Position numbers and translations under genes: made by a program. This document shows, in pieces, positions 51,524 through 59,184 of a stretch of 64,000 nucleotides of DNA. Position 1 is the first letter of the stretch. Each line of letters opens with the position of its first letter. Source of the stretch: Micromonospora sp. CB01531 (GTDB lineage: Bacteria > Actinomycetota > Actinomycetes > Mycobacteriales > Micromonosporaceae); the NCBI RefSeq assembly GCF_001905095.1, contig NZ_LWLS01000074.1:1-64000 (forward strand), read 5' to 3'. Below the pieces are notes generated by a model. It was not told where the DNA came from. It saw only the letters and a program-made list of their open reading frames with translations, and did not search any database.

Positions 51524-53602
51524 TCAGGGCGAGACGCCGAGAACGCCGGCGGTGAGACCGTCGGCGATATCGCGGGCCAAGGCGGTTCCGGTAGCGGCGG
51601 CTTGGTCGAGCCTGGTGCGAAATGCGGCGAGTTGGTGAAAGGCTTGTCCGTACGTTTGCTGCTGGTCCAGCGGCAGCACGGGGATCGTGAGTCGCCTGAT
51701 GTCGATGCGGAGTGTCCCGCTTCCAGTGCTGGAGGCGCGGCCGGCGACGCGCAGGTTGTCTGTGCGGGAGATGACGCCAGCGACGAACCACGGGTCGAAG
51801 CGGGTCGTGTCGACGCGCATCAGCTGCACGCCCGGGCCCAGTTCTGCTCCGATCTGCTCCGGGGTTGCTACGTGGGCGATGATCTCGCGGGCGATGATCG
51901 GGATGAGGATGTCACCGGCCTGCACGCGCGGTCCCGGATGGTCGTCTTCAGCCTGGTCGTTAGACCCGGCTGCCGAGCGTCCGGACAGGATGTTGGAGGC
52001 AGTCAGCACTGCGTTGTCGGAGGCGGTGCTGACTGATCGGGTGCGTGAGGTCGCGCGATGCACGGAAATGCTCCCTGATCGGATCAGGTCGGCAATGTCG
52101 GCTTGTGGGGCTGCGTGTAGTGCTGCGGTGTGTACCTGCTGTACGGGTGGGAGGCCGCGCCGTAGCTCCTCAAGGAGCTCGTCGAAGTCGCTGATCTTGG
52201 CGAGGATCTGCGCCGGGGTGGCGGCGAGCTCGTTGGGCTGAGGTACGTAGCGTTGCGGTGTCAGGTCGACCTGGTCATCGAGCACATCGATGGCGGGTAC
52301 GGTGCGGTGGACGCCGGGCTCTTCGGCGGTGTCGTTGGACAGGTAGGCACGCCATGCTGTCCCCACAATGTCGTTCAGGGGGCGGGTCTTCGAGGCGGTT
52401 GTGGTGTCGACGACCAGTAGACCTGCCGTGGGTGGCTGCTGCGGGTTGGGCTGGGTGAGGACCCAGACGTGCAGGCCGATGCCGGTCGGTGGCATGAGGC
52501 CGGCGGGCAGGGCGATGACGGCGCGCAGCGCGCCGCGGCGTACCAGTTCGGCGCGGACGCGGCGGCCGGCCGGGCGCAGCGCGGCAGCTGGGGGCATGAG
52601 TACGACGGCGGTGCCGTCGGGGGAGAGGTGGGCCAGGGCGTGCTGCACCCAGGCGAGTTCGGGTTCGGTGCGCGGGGGCAGGCCGTAGGTCCAGCGTGGG
52701 TCGTAGGCGAGGCGGTCGTGGCCCCAGTCATGGATGCCGAACGGGAAGTTCGCCACGACGACGTCGGCCCGCAGGTCGGGCAGGGCGTCGGCGAGCAGGC
52801 TGTCGCCGACGTGTACGACGGGCGGCTCCGCGGGGTGCCCTGCGCGTCGGGCACGCAGGTGTACGAACCATAGGCGTAGCAGGGTGATCAGCGCGTACTG
52901 CGGCTTGATCTCCTGCGCGTAGCAGCGCGTGATTGTGGCGTTCTTAAGTGCGAGGTCGGCGGCCATGCGCAGGATCGATCCGGTGCCGCTGGTGAAGTCC
53001 AACGTGCGGGCGCCGGTGCCGGCGAGTGCCAGCATCACCTCGGCGACGCTGTCCGGCGTGCCGGCGAGGCCGGACAGCGGGTTGGCCGATGTCACGTACC
53101 GGTTGTGCAGGTACTCGAAGGCAGCCTCCGGGGCCTGCTCGAAGGCAAGTTGGTTCACCGTGCGCAGCAGGGTGGTGAGCTGCGGCGTCCATTGTTTCGG
53201 CAGCAAGTCGCCGACGAGTTCGGCCAGGCCGGGGTCGAGGGCGGCCAGGCGGGTGGCGAGTTGTATCGGAGTGAGTAGGGCCTCGTCGGCGGGCTCGTTC
53301 TGCTGGGAGCGGACGAGTAGGTAGGCGCCGCAGATGCCGAGGGCGTCGGTGATCTGTGCAGCCGGCTGGTAGCTCTCGATGTGTCGCCAGACCCACTGCT
53401 CGATGCTGGCGCGGTGCAGCCGGCCGTGCTGGCGGAGCCACTGCTCTACTTCGCGTGCGTCGAAGGATGGGCTGGTCGGGGTGCCGCCGACTGGTGACGG
53501 GAAGTCGGCGTAACGGCGGCGCCAGTTGCTGACCGCGGCCCGGCCGACGTTGGCCAGGCGCGCAATGCCGCTGGCGGTCAGGGTCGCGTCTCCGATGGCC
53601 AT
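51524..53602 (-). CDS. HTH + HsdM + HsdS-like methylase paralogue with atypical NFPF motif
   Basis: 692 residues from ATG 53602 (AAGAGAG upstream; an in-frame GTG at 53620 lacks a ribosome site). Same architecture as the 30523 gene: HTH S-G-I-A-R-L-A-N-V-G-R-A-A-V-S-N-W at the N-terminus, methylase core, then HsdS-like R-F-D-P-W-F-V-A-G, G-T-L-R-I-D-I-R and coiled coil. Catalytic motifs differ: motif I reads D-F-T-S-G-T-G-S instead of D-P-A-A-G-S-G, and motif IV reads N-F-P-F-G near 284 instead of N-P-P-F. The Asn and Phe that contact the flipped adenine remain, so activity is possible but may be altered; it might instead work mainly as a DNA-binding partner of the first methylase. Confidence 0.78.
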   Translation of the reverse strand: MAIGDATLTASGIARLANVGRAAVSNWRRRYADFPSPVGGTPTSPSFDAREVEQWLRQHGRLHRASIEQWVWRHIESYQPAAQITDALGICGAYLLVRSQQNEPADEALLTPIQLATRLAALDPGLAELVGDLLPKQWTPQLTTLLRTVNQLAFEQAPEAAFEYLHNRYVTSANPLSGLAGTPDSVAEVMLALAGTGARTLDFTSGTGSILRMAADLALKNATITRCYAQEIKPQYALITLLRLWFVHLRARRAGHPAEPPVVHVGDSLLADALPDLRADVVVANFPFGIHDWGHDRLAYDPRWTYGLPPRTEPELAWVQHALAHLSPDGTAVVLMPPAAALRPAGRRVRAELVRRGALRAVIALPAGLMPPTGIGLHVWVLTQPNPQQPPTAGLLVVDTTTASKTRPLNDIVGTAWRAYLSNDTAEEPGVHRTVPAIDVLDDQVDLTPQRYVPQPNELAATPAQILAKISDFDELLEELRRGLPPVQQVHTAALHAAPQADIADLIRSGSISVHRATSRTRSVSTASDNAVLTASNILSGRSAAGSNDQAEDDHPGPRVQAGDILIPIIAREIIAHVATPEQIGAELGPGVQLMRVDTTRFDPWFVAGVISRTDNLRVAGRASSTGSGTLRIDIRRLTIPVLPLDQQQTYGQAFHQLAAFRTRLDQAAATGTALARDIADGLTAGVLGVSP

Positions 53603-53716
53603 GTTCGGCTCTCTTGTCACACGTGAACGCTACCATGTCGTCGGCTCTTGTTTACAGGGTTCACAAGCGCTACATTGCTCCTGGTTCCGATATACAAGCC
53701 ACCTTTGGGGGTATCC
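53603..53716. promoter_or_regulatory. divergent promoter region with GTGAAC-N30-GTTCAC
   Basis: GTGAAC at 53623 and GTTCAC at 53659 are inverted and 36 bases apart, the same geometry as upstream of the third kinase. For the plus strand TTGTTT (53649) and TACATT (53671) are 17 bases apart, a reasonable promoter for the small gene at 53717. The GTGAAC at 53623 lies only 21 bases upstream of the methylase start, so a bound protein would block it. Confidence 0.5.
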
Positions 53717-53890
53717 ATGCCTCGTCGTGGACGTAGCACCACCGTCGGCAAATTCGCCAAGTTCTATCAGGACCGTCGGGTCTCCGAGATTCGCGTGCTC
53801 GGCGAGCTGCTGCGCCGCGAGCAGCACGCCGCGTCCGGCGACGGCGCAGAGGTGGCCGACGTGCGGGAAGGCGCCATCGCCGCCCACTGA
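53717..53890 (+). CDS. small basic protein, 57 residues
   Basis: ATG at 53717 preceded by TTGGGGG; product M-P-R-R-G-R-S-T-T-V-G-K-F-A-K-F-Y-Q-D-R-R-V-S-E-I followed by a Leu/Arg-rich helix and an acidic end. It has a consistent protein-like composition and its own candidate promoter, and the next gene follows after 37 bases. No family recognised; the basic N-terminus could bind nucleic acid. Confidence 0.5.
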   Translation: MPRRGRSTTVGKFAKFYQDRRVSEIRVLGELLRREQHAASGDGAEVADVREGAIAAH

Positions 53891-53937
53891 ACCGGATTCG
53901 TTTCATCCCAACGATCGAAGGAGGACCATGAACACCC

Positions 53938-54645
53938 TTGCTCGCGTCTGCGCTGCCCACCGCCTCGACCTCATCCTTCTCGCCGGTCGCGTACCTGCTC
54001 GCCGGGGTGCAGCAGTACGGCTCGGGGAACAGTCGGGCCATCGCTCCCGAGGCGTATGCGCGTGTGCGCCTTGACCCCGTGGTCGGCGCGGCCATCGCCG
54101 ACGCCTACATGGCCGCACCGACCCGGGACGAGCGGGCCTTTACCGCGTACGCCGCGTTCTGCCGGGAGACCGTGCGGCAGTACCACTTCCTGGTGGGCCG
54201 GGTCGAGTTCGGTGGCCTTGGCGTGACGGTGCGGATCGTCGACGAGGACCCGTACCTGGACGTGGAGTCCATGGTCGAGGACGTGCAGGGGCGCCGGTTG
54301 AAGGTGTGGGCCAGCGCCGCGACCGGCAACCCGCACCCGTACCTCAGTGACTGCGAGAACGACATGTTCCGCGCGGTGCACGACGCGTTCGGTCACGCGT
54401 CCAGCGGCCGGGGCTTCGACCGGCACGGCGAGGAGGCGGCCTGGTTGAAGCACAGTGCGATGTACTCGTCGCTGGCCCGGCGTGCGCTGGCGACTGAGAC
54501 GCGCGGTCAGAACTGCGCGCAGATCTTCCACTACGGGGGTGGCCGGTTCGCGGAGCAGAAGGCCGTGCTGTTGCCCCGGTCGTTCAGCGATCCGCGTCTG
54601 GTGCGGATCGGTGGGATGGGGGTGAAGACGAGAGCTGCTTGTTGA
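53938..54645 (+). CDS. phage-type conserved hypothetical protein, possible frameshifted start
   Basis: The conserved part (D-M-F-R-A-V-H-D-A-F-G-H-A, E-E-A-A-W-L-K-H-S-A-M-Y, A-L-A-T-E-T-R-G-Q-N and A-E-Q-K-A-V-L-L-P) is a pattern I associate with phage-encoded hypothetical proteins. The open frame begins at a TTG at 53938 without ribosome site, whereas an ATG at 53928 with AAGGAGGA directly upstream starts a different frame that stops at 54074. A one-base indel near 53990-54010 would join them into one protein, so the gene may be frameshifted. Function unknown; it is the second gene of a short plus-strand pair starting at 53717. Confidence 0.55.
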   Translation: MLASALPTASTSSFSPVAYLLAGVQQYGSGNSRAIAPEAYARVRLDPVVGAAIADAYMAAPTRDERAFTAYAAFCRETVRQYHFLVGRVEFGGLGVTVRIVDEDPYLDVESMVEDVQGRRLKVWASAATGNPHPYLSDCENDMFRAVHDAFGHASSGRGFDRHGEEAAWLKHSAMYSSLARRALATETRGQNCAQIFHYGGGRFAEQKAVLLPRSFSDPRLVRIGGMGVKTRAAC

Positions 54646-54940
54646 GCCGCTCAATCTCCTGCCGCAGTTCCATCACCGTGGCGTGTTCCGGTCCGTCCAG
54701 TCGGACACGGTCCTCTAGCAGCATGTTGAGTTGACGCAACGCCCGCCTTTGCTCGCCGAGTGGTACGTGGGCGCGGGCGGCGCGCAGCCGGAAGTCGAAT
54801 ACCAGCCGCTGGTCCTCGCCGTGCCGCTGCGCGAGTTCACTGGCGAGCCGCCGCCACTCTCGCGCGGCGGCTCGGAACTCGCCGGCGGCGTGCAGCTGCT
54901 CGGCCTGCTTCGCGGCCTGCTCGACATCCAGGTCTACGTT
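54584..54940 (-). pseudogene. TPR-like tail of the third kinase, out of frame
   Basis: Minus-strand frame without start codon that begins where the kinase frame stops: N-V-D-L-D-V-E-Q-A-A-K-Q-A-E-Q-L-H-A-A-G-E-F, then R-R-A-L-R-Q-L-N-M-L-L-E-D-R and E-L-R-Q-E-I-E-R-L-N-K-Q-L, stop at 54584. The helical repeat pattern matches the C-terminal TPR-like region of the kinase at 50002, so this should be the tail of the 54934 kinase, shifted by one base. It overlaps the convergent 53938 gene by about 60 bases. Confidence 0.65.
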
Positions 54941-55875
54941 CCCATGCTGTGCGGGGTCGGCTGCGGCACCCGCCCGATGATCGCGGCGTATGCCCGCACG
55001 GGGCTCATGCCGTCGGCGACCACGCCGGGGAGGGGAGGAAGGTCCTGGGCAAGTGGCGCCAGTACGCCGTACACCTCGGCAGCGTTGGCGGGCCGGTCCT
55101 GTGGGCGGGTCGCCAAGAGCGCGTGGACGAGATCATCGAGCTCGGTGGGGATGTCTTCGCGCAGCTCGGCGGGGCGCGGTGGGGGGTCGGCTAGCTGGTG
55201 CCGCACCGTGGTCATGGTGGTCACGCCGGCAAACGGTGCGCGGCCGGTGAGCAGGTCGAACAGCGTGGCGCCCAGGCCGTACAGGTCGGTGAGGTGGTCG
55301 GAGGCGCCGCCGAGGATCTGCTCCGGTGCCATGTAGCCCACGGTGCCCAGGCTCTGTCCGCTCAGGGTGATCCGCGAGTAGCGGTCATCGTCGCGCATGA
55401 CGGCCAAGCCGAAGTCGAGCACTTTGACCGCGCCGCTTCTCTCCAGCATGACGTTGCTCGGCTTGATGTCTCTGTGCACCAGACCGATGTGTTGCGCGGC
55501 GAGCAGGACGCTGCTGACCTGTGCTCCGATGGCGGCTACCCAGGCGATCGGAAGCTCTCCCTGCTCGGCGACCAGGTCCGAGAGAGTGATGCCGTCGATC
55601 TTTTGCAGTACCACGTAGGGCAGGCCGTTGTGCTCGCCGAGGTCGTAGACAGCGGGGACCCCGGGATGATCGAGCCGGGCGGTCAGGAGCGCCTCGCGGC
55701 GGAACCGACGCACAAGATCAGCGCTCGGGACGCTGACGACCTTCACGATCACACCGCGGTCGAGCAAGGTGTCGTGAGCTGTCCAGACCTCGCCCATTCC
55801 TTTGTGCGCCAACGGGAGCCGGCTCACGTTGTACCGGTTCTTGAGGCTCGCGCCCGCCACCACGGGGGCCAGCAT
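54934..55875 (-). CDS. Ser/Thr protein kinase, truncated by frameshift
   Basis: I start at ATG 55875 (M-L-A-P-V-V-A-G-A-S-L-K-N-R-Y); the open frame reaches back to 55956 through promoter-like DNA. 313 residues: the glycine loop is degenerate (L-P-L-A-H-K-G-M-G-E-V-W lacks the first glycines), V-I-V-K-V lysine, H-R-D-I-K-P-S-N, D-F-G, G-T-V-G-Y-M-A-P-E-Q. The frame ends T-P-H-S-M-G-T just as the helical tail begins in the next frame, so the native protein was probably a 430-residue kinase-TPR like the one at 50002. The kinase domain itself is intact and may still be active. No membrane segment. Confidence 0.72.
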   Translation of the reverse strand: MLAPVVAGASLKNRYNVSRLPLAHKGMGEVWTAHDTLLDRGVIVKVVSVPSADLVRRFRREALLTARLDHPGVPAVYDLGEHNGLPYVVLQKIDGITLSDLVAEQGELPIAWVAAIGAQVSSVLLAAQHIGLVHRDIKPSNVMLERSGAVKVLDFGLAVMRDDDRYSRITLSGQSLGTVGYMAPEQILGGASDHLTDLYGLGATLFDLLTGRAPFAGVTTMTTVRHQLADPPPRPAELREDIPTELDDLVHALLATRPQDRPANAAEVYGVLAPLAQDLPPLPGVVADGMSPVRAYAAIIGRVPQPTPHSMGT

Positions 55876-55919
55876 AACCGCCAATGACCGGCCAGGCACG
55901 GACGGCTCGGGTGAAAGGC

Positions 55920-55970
55920 GCCATAGTGAACTTACGCAACAAGATGATGCTTGCAAGCGGCGTTCACAAT
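55920..55970. promoter_or_regulatory. operator-like element upstream of the third kinase
   Basis: GTGAAC at 55926 and GTTCAC at 55962 are inverted, 36 bases apart. Inside, caac and atgatgcttg align with the element at 30472-30500. On the minus strand TTGCAA and TAAGTT, 16 bases apart, could be the kinase promoter, so a factor bound to the repeats would cover it. Confidence 0.5.
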
Positions 55971-56123
55971 ATGATTCACTGTGGTCGGTTCGGGGTGCCA
56001 GGACGCCACCGGGCGGCCGTACGTGTCGCGCGGGCGCCGCCGCTCACCCCTGTCCAAGGCTCACGACAGTGCCAGCACATGGCGCCTCGGTCTACCCATG
56101 GCGCCGGCGACGGGGGGAATGGT

Positions 56124-56557
56124 ATGGCTGAGCTGGCCATCGACCGCGGATTTCTGCCCGCGTACCCCAGGCTGGACCGCCGAGTGCAGCGGGCCGTCGA
56201 CGCGTGTTGGCGCAGCAGCTGACCAGCATGGAGGCATATCACGATGCCCCCCGCCGGGGCCGTGGCGAAGGGCTGCGCGCGACCCAACGCGAGCCGGTGT
56301 GGACCATGATCGACACCGTGGTGCGGGAGCTCGCGAAGCGACGGCTGCGCACCGGCGGTTCGCCGCCAACATCCCCGGTGCCGCCGCCAGCGTCGACGCG
56401 ATGGCCGCCGCAGCCCTCGTCGAGGCGGCCGAGGCCGAGCTCGAGATCCACCGGGACGCCGACCGGTCGCACCGCGAAGCGGGCCCGCGAGCAGCTCGAC
56501 GACGTGGAGCAGCTCTTCGGCAGCCGGCTGCGGAGCATCTCCGCGACCGGCTCCTGA
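56124..56557 (+). pseudogene. decayed RelE-UvrD helicase remnant
   Basis: ATG 56124 with a G-rich ribosome site opens M-A-E-L-A-I-D-R-G-F-L-P-A-Y-P-R-L-D-R-R-V-Q-R-A-V-D-A, the usual N-terminus of actinobacterial RelE-UvrD fusion helicases, but it stops after 32 residues. The next frame (from 56204) continues T-S-M-E-A-Y-H-D-A-P-R-R-G-R-G-E-G-L and Q-R-E-P-V-W-T-M-I-D-T, which matches the middle of the helicase at 47787 (E-Y-F-K-A-R-R-P-N-R-G-R-S-L and E-R-D-Q-I-W-Q-L). The helicase core is therefore deleted. Then frames alternate again (A-A-A-S-V-D-A-M-A-A-A-A-L-V-E, E-Q-L-D-D-V-E-Q-L-F). A pseudogene with at least three lesions. Confidence 0.65.
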
Positions 56558-56596
56558 CCCCCTGGTAGCACTTCGTCTTCCGCGAAGGACGACTCG

Positions 56597-57703
56597 ATGG
56601 ACAACGACACCCAGGACCGGCTGCGCCGTATCCGCGGCGCCAGCGCCGCGAAACGCCACAATGCCCGTACGGTCGCCGCGCTGACCGGTAACCCCGGCTG
56701 CACACGCCGCGCCGTCCTCGACGCCGCCGGCGTCGACAAGGACGCCTTGGCGCGCCACGTCGGATTCCCGGCGAAGTTCGGTCAGTCCCAGTTCGCGATC
56801 ACCCGCGGCAACGCCTTCGAGGCTCAAGTTAAGGCGAACGGATACGCCGAACTGCTCCGCCTGCTGCGCGAGACCTTGGGCCTCGAGATCCGGGAAGTCG
56901 GAAGCACCGACCTGGGGGACGTCGGTGGCAACACCGGGCAGGAAGTCCGGCACGCCCGGTCGCGACAGAAGCTCACCAGCGCCGCGGCCGACCCGAATGC
57001 TGCCGCCACCTTCTACGACCACCCACTCCTGCTCCTTGATGTCGGCGGGAACGACGTCTACCTCGAACCTGACCTGGTCGCCTTCCACCACCACGGTGTC
57101 TTTCACGTGGTCGAGATCAAGTCCTTCGCGGTGATCGACGATCAGGCCGACGGCCGGAAGGTCGCCGCTGCGGCCACGCAGTCCGCCGTCTACGTGCTGG
57201 CCCTTCGGCGGCTGCTCGGCGATGACAAGGTCGCCGACGAGGTCGTGTTGGTTTGCCCGAAGGACTTCTCGAACCAGCCGGTGGCCACCAAGGTCGACGT
57301 CCGAAAGCAGCTCATCGTGCTAAACCATCAGCTGTCCCGGCTCACCCGCATCGAGAGCCTGGTCGCGGCGTTGCCGCCGACCCTGACGCTCGACCTCGCG
57401 CCGGACGACGACGGCAAACCGAGCCGGCCACCCACCGACGTGATAACCGCATTGGGCGAGATCGAGGCACGGTACGCACCCGACTGCCTCGCCAAATGCG
57501 AGATGGCCTTCTTCTGCCGGCGCGAGGCTACGGGCTGCACCGCCGCCCTGGGACTTAGCGTGCGCGAGGAACTCGGCGGTGTGGAGACCGTCGCCGAGGC
57601 GCTCGGCCTGGCCGACGGCACCCTGGTGGCGAGCGACGACCAGGCCGAGGCGGCGGCGATGCTCCGCACAACCGCCAAGATCTTCGGCTCGGTGGCGGCA
57701 TGA
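56597..57703 (+). CDS. Cas4-like PD-(D/E)XK nuclease
   Basis: 368 residues. E-P-D-L-V-A-F (Asp near 158) and V-V-E-I-K-S-F (Glu/Lys near 171-173) form the PD-(D/E)XK core; preceding R-G-N-A-F-E-A-Q is the helix with the family Glu. Near 296-314 the cysteines in D-C-L-A-K-C-E-M-A-F-F-C-R-R-E-A-T-G-C could hold an Fe-S cluster with or without the N-terminal C at about 35, as in Cas4/AddB. First gene of a five-gene operon; its stop overlaps the next ATG by four bases. Likely cuts or resects DNA ends with the helicase and SbcCD encoded downstream. Confidence 0.75.
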   Translation: MDNDTQDRLRRIRGASAAKRHNARTVAALTGNPGCTRRAVLDAAGVDKDALARHVGFPAKFGQSQFAITRGNAFEAQVKANGYAELLRLLRETLGLEIREVGSTDLGDVGGNTGQEVRHARSRQKLTSAAADPNAAATFYDHPLLLLDVGGNDVYLEPDLVAFHHHGVFHVVEIKSFAVIDDQADGRKVAAAATQSAVYVLALRRLLGDDKVADEVVLVCPKDFSNQPVATKVDVRKQLIVLNHQLSRLTRIESLVAALPPTLTLDLAPDDDGKPSRPPTDVITALGEIEARYAPDCLAKCEMAFFCRREATGCTAALGLSVREELGGVETVAEALGLADGTLVASDDQAEAAAMLRTTAKIFGSVAA

Positions 57704-59184
57704 GCGCCATCTCCTCGTACGCCAAAGCGCTGGCCGTGGGCGCTGGCAGGGCCGTTCCGATCGCAACACGTCGCCATGTCCACCTGTCCGACCGGCCGTT
57801 GGTGTTAGTCCCACTGGCGCTCGCGGGCGAGGCAAATGCGCCGCTGGCCGCGATGATCGGCACTGACCAGCACGCCCCGGCCCTGTTGGTGGTGCCCCAG
57901 CCGCGGAACCGCAACCTCCGCTTCGACTTCGCCGCCTCGTTGGCCGAAATCGTGCTGGCCTATGTGCGCTCCTGCACTGCGAGGTTCGAGGTGGTCGGCT
58001 CGAACAAGGTGTTCCTCGAAGCTCCCCAATTGCTGGTTCCGAACGCGGCCGGCCTCGGTTTCGTCAAGCTGCTCGGCCGATCCACCCGCTTCCGGCGCAC
58101 CAACGGTCCGTTCCCGGTAGCGCAAGGGGTGCCGCTGCTGGGCCGGTGGCTGACCTACCTGGGCGAGCGATCCGAGCACCCCGGCTCCTCGGCCATGCTC
58201 GCGATGACTCAGTCCCTGAACCTGCACTGGGCCAGCGGGCAGAGCGCTGTGGAGGACGCGAACCTGGCCGCACTGCTCGGCTGGATCGACCCGCCCGAGG
58301 GAGTCTCCGGGCCGGAGGCCGCGCTTGCGGCCGAGGATCCGCTCGTCTGGCCGCCAGCCGGCCCGTCAACCGACCCCGCCTTCGACAACGAGGTGCTGGC
58401 ACCCGCCATCCGGGCGTATGAGAGCGCTGCGCCCGACAGCCCGAAACGGCTGCGCGCGGTGGAAACCCTCAAGCGTGAGCTTCGTGGCCAGTTGGAGCCA
58501 ACCTGGCGGTTGATGTGGCGCGCGATCGAGGTTCTTCGGAAGCTGCCGGCCGCAGAAACGGTCGAGACCCGCTGGACGGCGGATCGCCGGGATTTCAGCC
58601 GCTACCACGACTACCTCACCACCGATGGCCGTCCGCAGGCCCGTCGGGACGGTGCGGTGGCCGCGGCTCGTCGACTCCAGTCCCTCGAGCGGGAGCAGAC
58701 GACCTACGACGCCAGCCGAGCCCTGGACGATCCGCTCATCATGGCGAGCTACCGGGTCAACGGCGAGGCGTTCCAGGGAACCGTCGTTTCGGTCGACCGT
58801 GATCGGCGCATCCGGAGTGAGAAGGGTCGCCGGGTCACCCGACCGCTGATCGTGGTCAGCACCGACGATCCTGTACATCTGCCGGTCGGCAAGGCGTTGC
58901 GGGCGCCGGAGCGCATGAAACAGAACGCCCGTATCACCGAAATCGCGCGATCGGCCGACGGTGTGCTGGTCAGCCTCGAGCTCGACGGAGGCATGGGCCG
59001 GGCGGCGGCGCCCGCGCCGGGCAGCGTGCCCGAGGTCGGCGACGAGATCACCTACACCAGCGTCTACCCGGACGCGATCCGCACACCCGACCTGCCGCCG
59101 ACCGACCAAACACCGTGGACCCACGGCGGACCGCCCCGACCGTACGTACCGACCGATGACGACGCCCAGGAGCCATGGGAATGA
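57700..59184 (+). CDS. unknown 494-residue protein of the nuclease-SbcCD operon
   Basis: I do not recognise a family. N-terminal part: strands P-L-V-L-V-P-L-A-L-A-G-E and A-L-L-V-V-P-Q-P-R-N, then helices; the middle (250-360) is a long Arg/Glu-rich helical region (K-R-L-R-A-V-E-T-L-K-R-E-L-R-G-Q-L-E-P-T-W-R-L-M-W) and the C-terminal 130 residues look like a small beta-barrel (G-T-V-V-S-V-D-R-D-R-R, P-L-I-V-V-S-T-D-D-P-V) followed by a Pro/Asp-rich tail. Four-base overlaps with both neighbours show tight coupling to the nuclease and the helicase, so it is presumably a structural or nucleic-acid-binding subunit. Confidence 0.6.
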   Translation: MSAISSYAKALAVGAGRAVPIATRRHVHLSDRPLVLVPLALAGEANAPLAAMIGTDQHAPALLVVPQPRNRNLRFDFAASLAEIVLAYVRSCTARFEVVGSNKVFLEAPQLLVPNAAGLGFVKLLGRSTRFRRTNGPFPVAQGVPLLGRWLTYLGERSEHPGSSAMLAMTQSLNLHWASGQSAVEDANLAALLGWIDPPEGVSGPEAALAAEDPLVWPPAGPSTDPAFDNEVLAPAIRAYESAAPDSPKRLRAVETLKRELRGQLEPTWRLMWRAIEVLRKLPAAETVETRWTADRRDFSRYHDYLTTDGRPQARRDGAVAAARRLQSLEREQTTYDASRALDDPLIMASYRVNGEAFQGTVVSVDRDRRIRSEKGRRVTRPLIVVSTDDPVHLPVGKALRAPERMKQNARITEIARSADGVLVSLELDGGMGRAAAPAPGSVPEVGDEITYTSVYPDAIRTPDLPPTDQTPWTHGGPPRPYVPTDDDAQEPWE

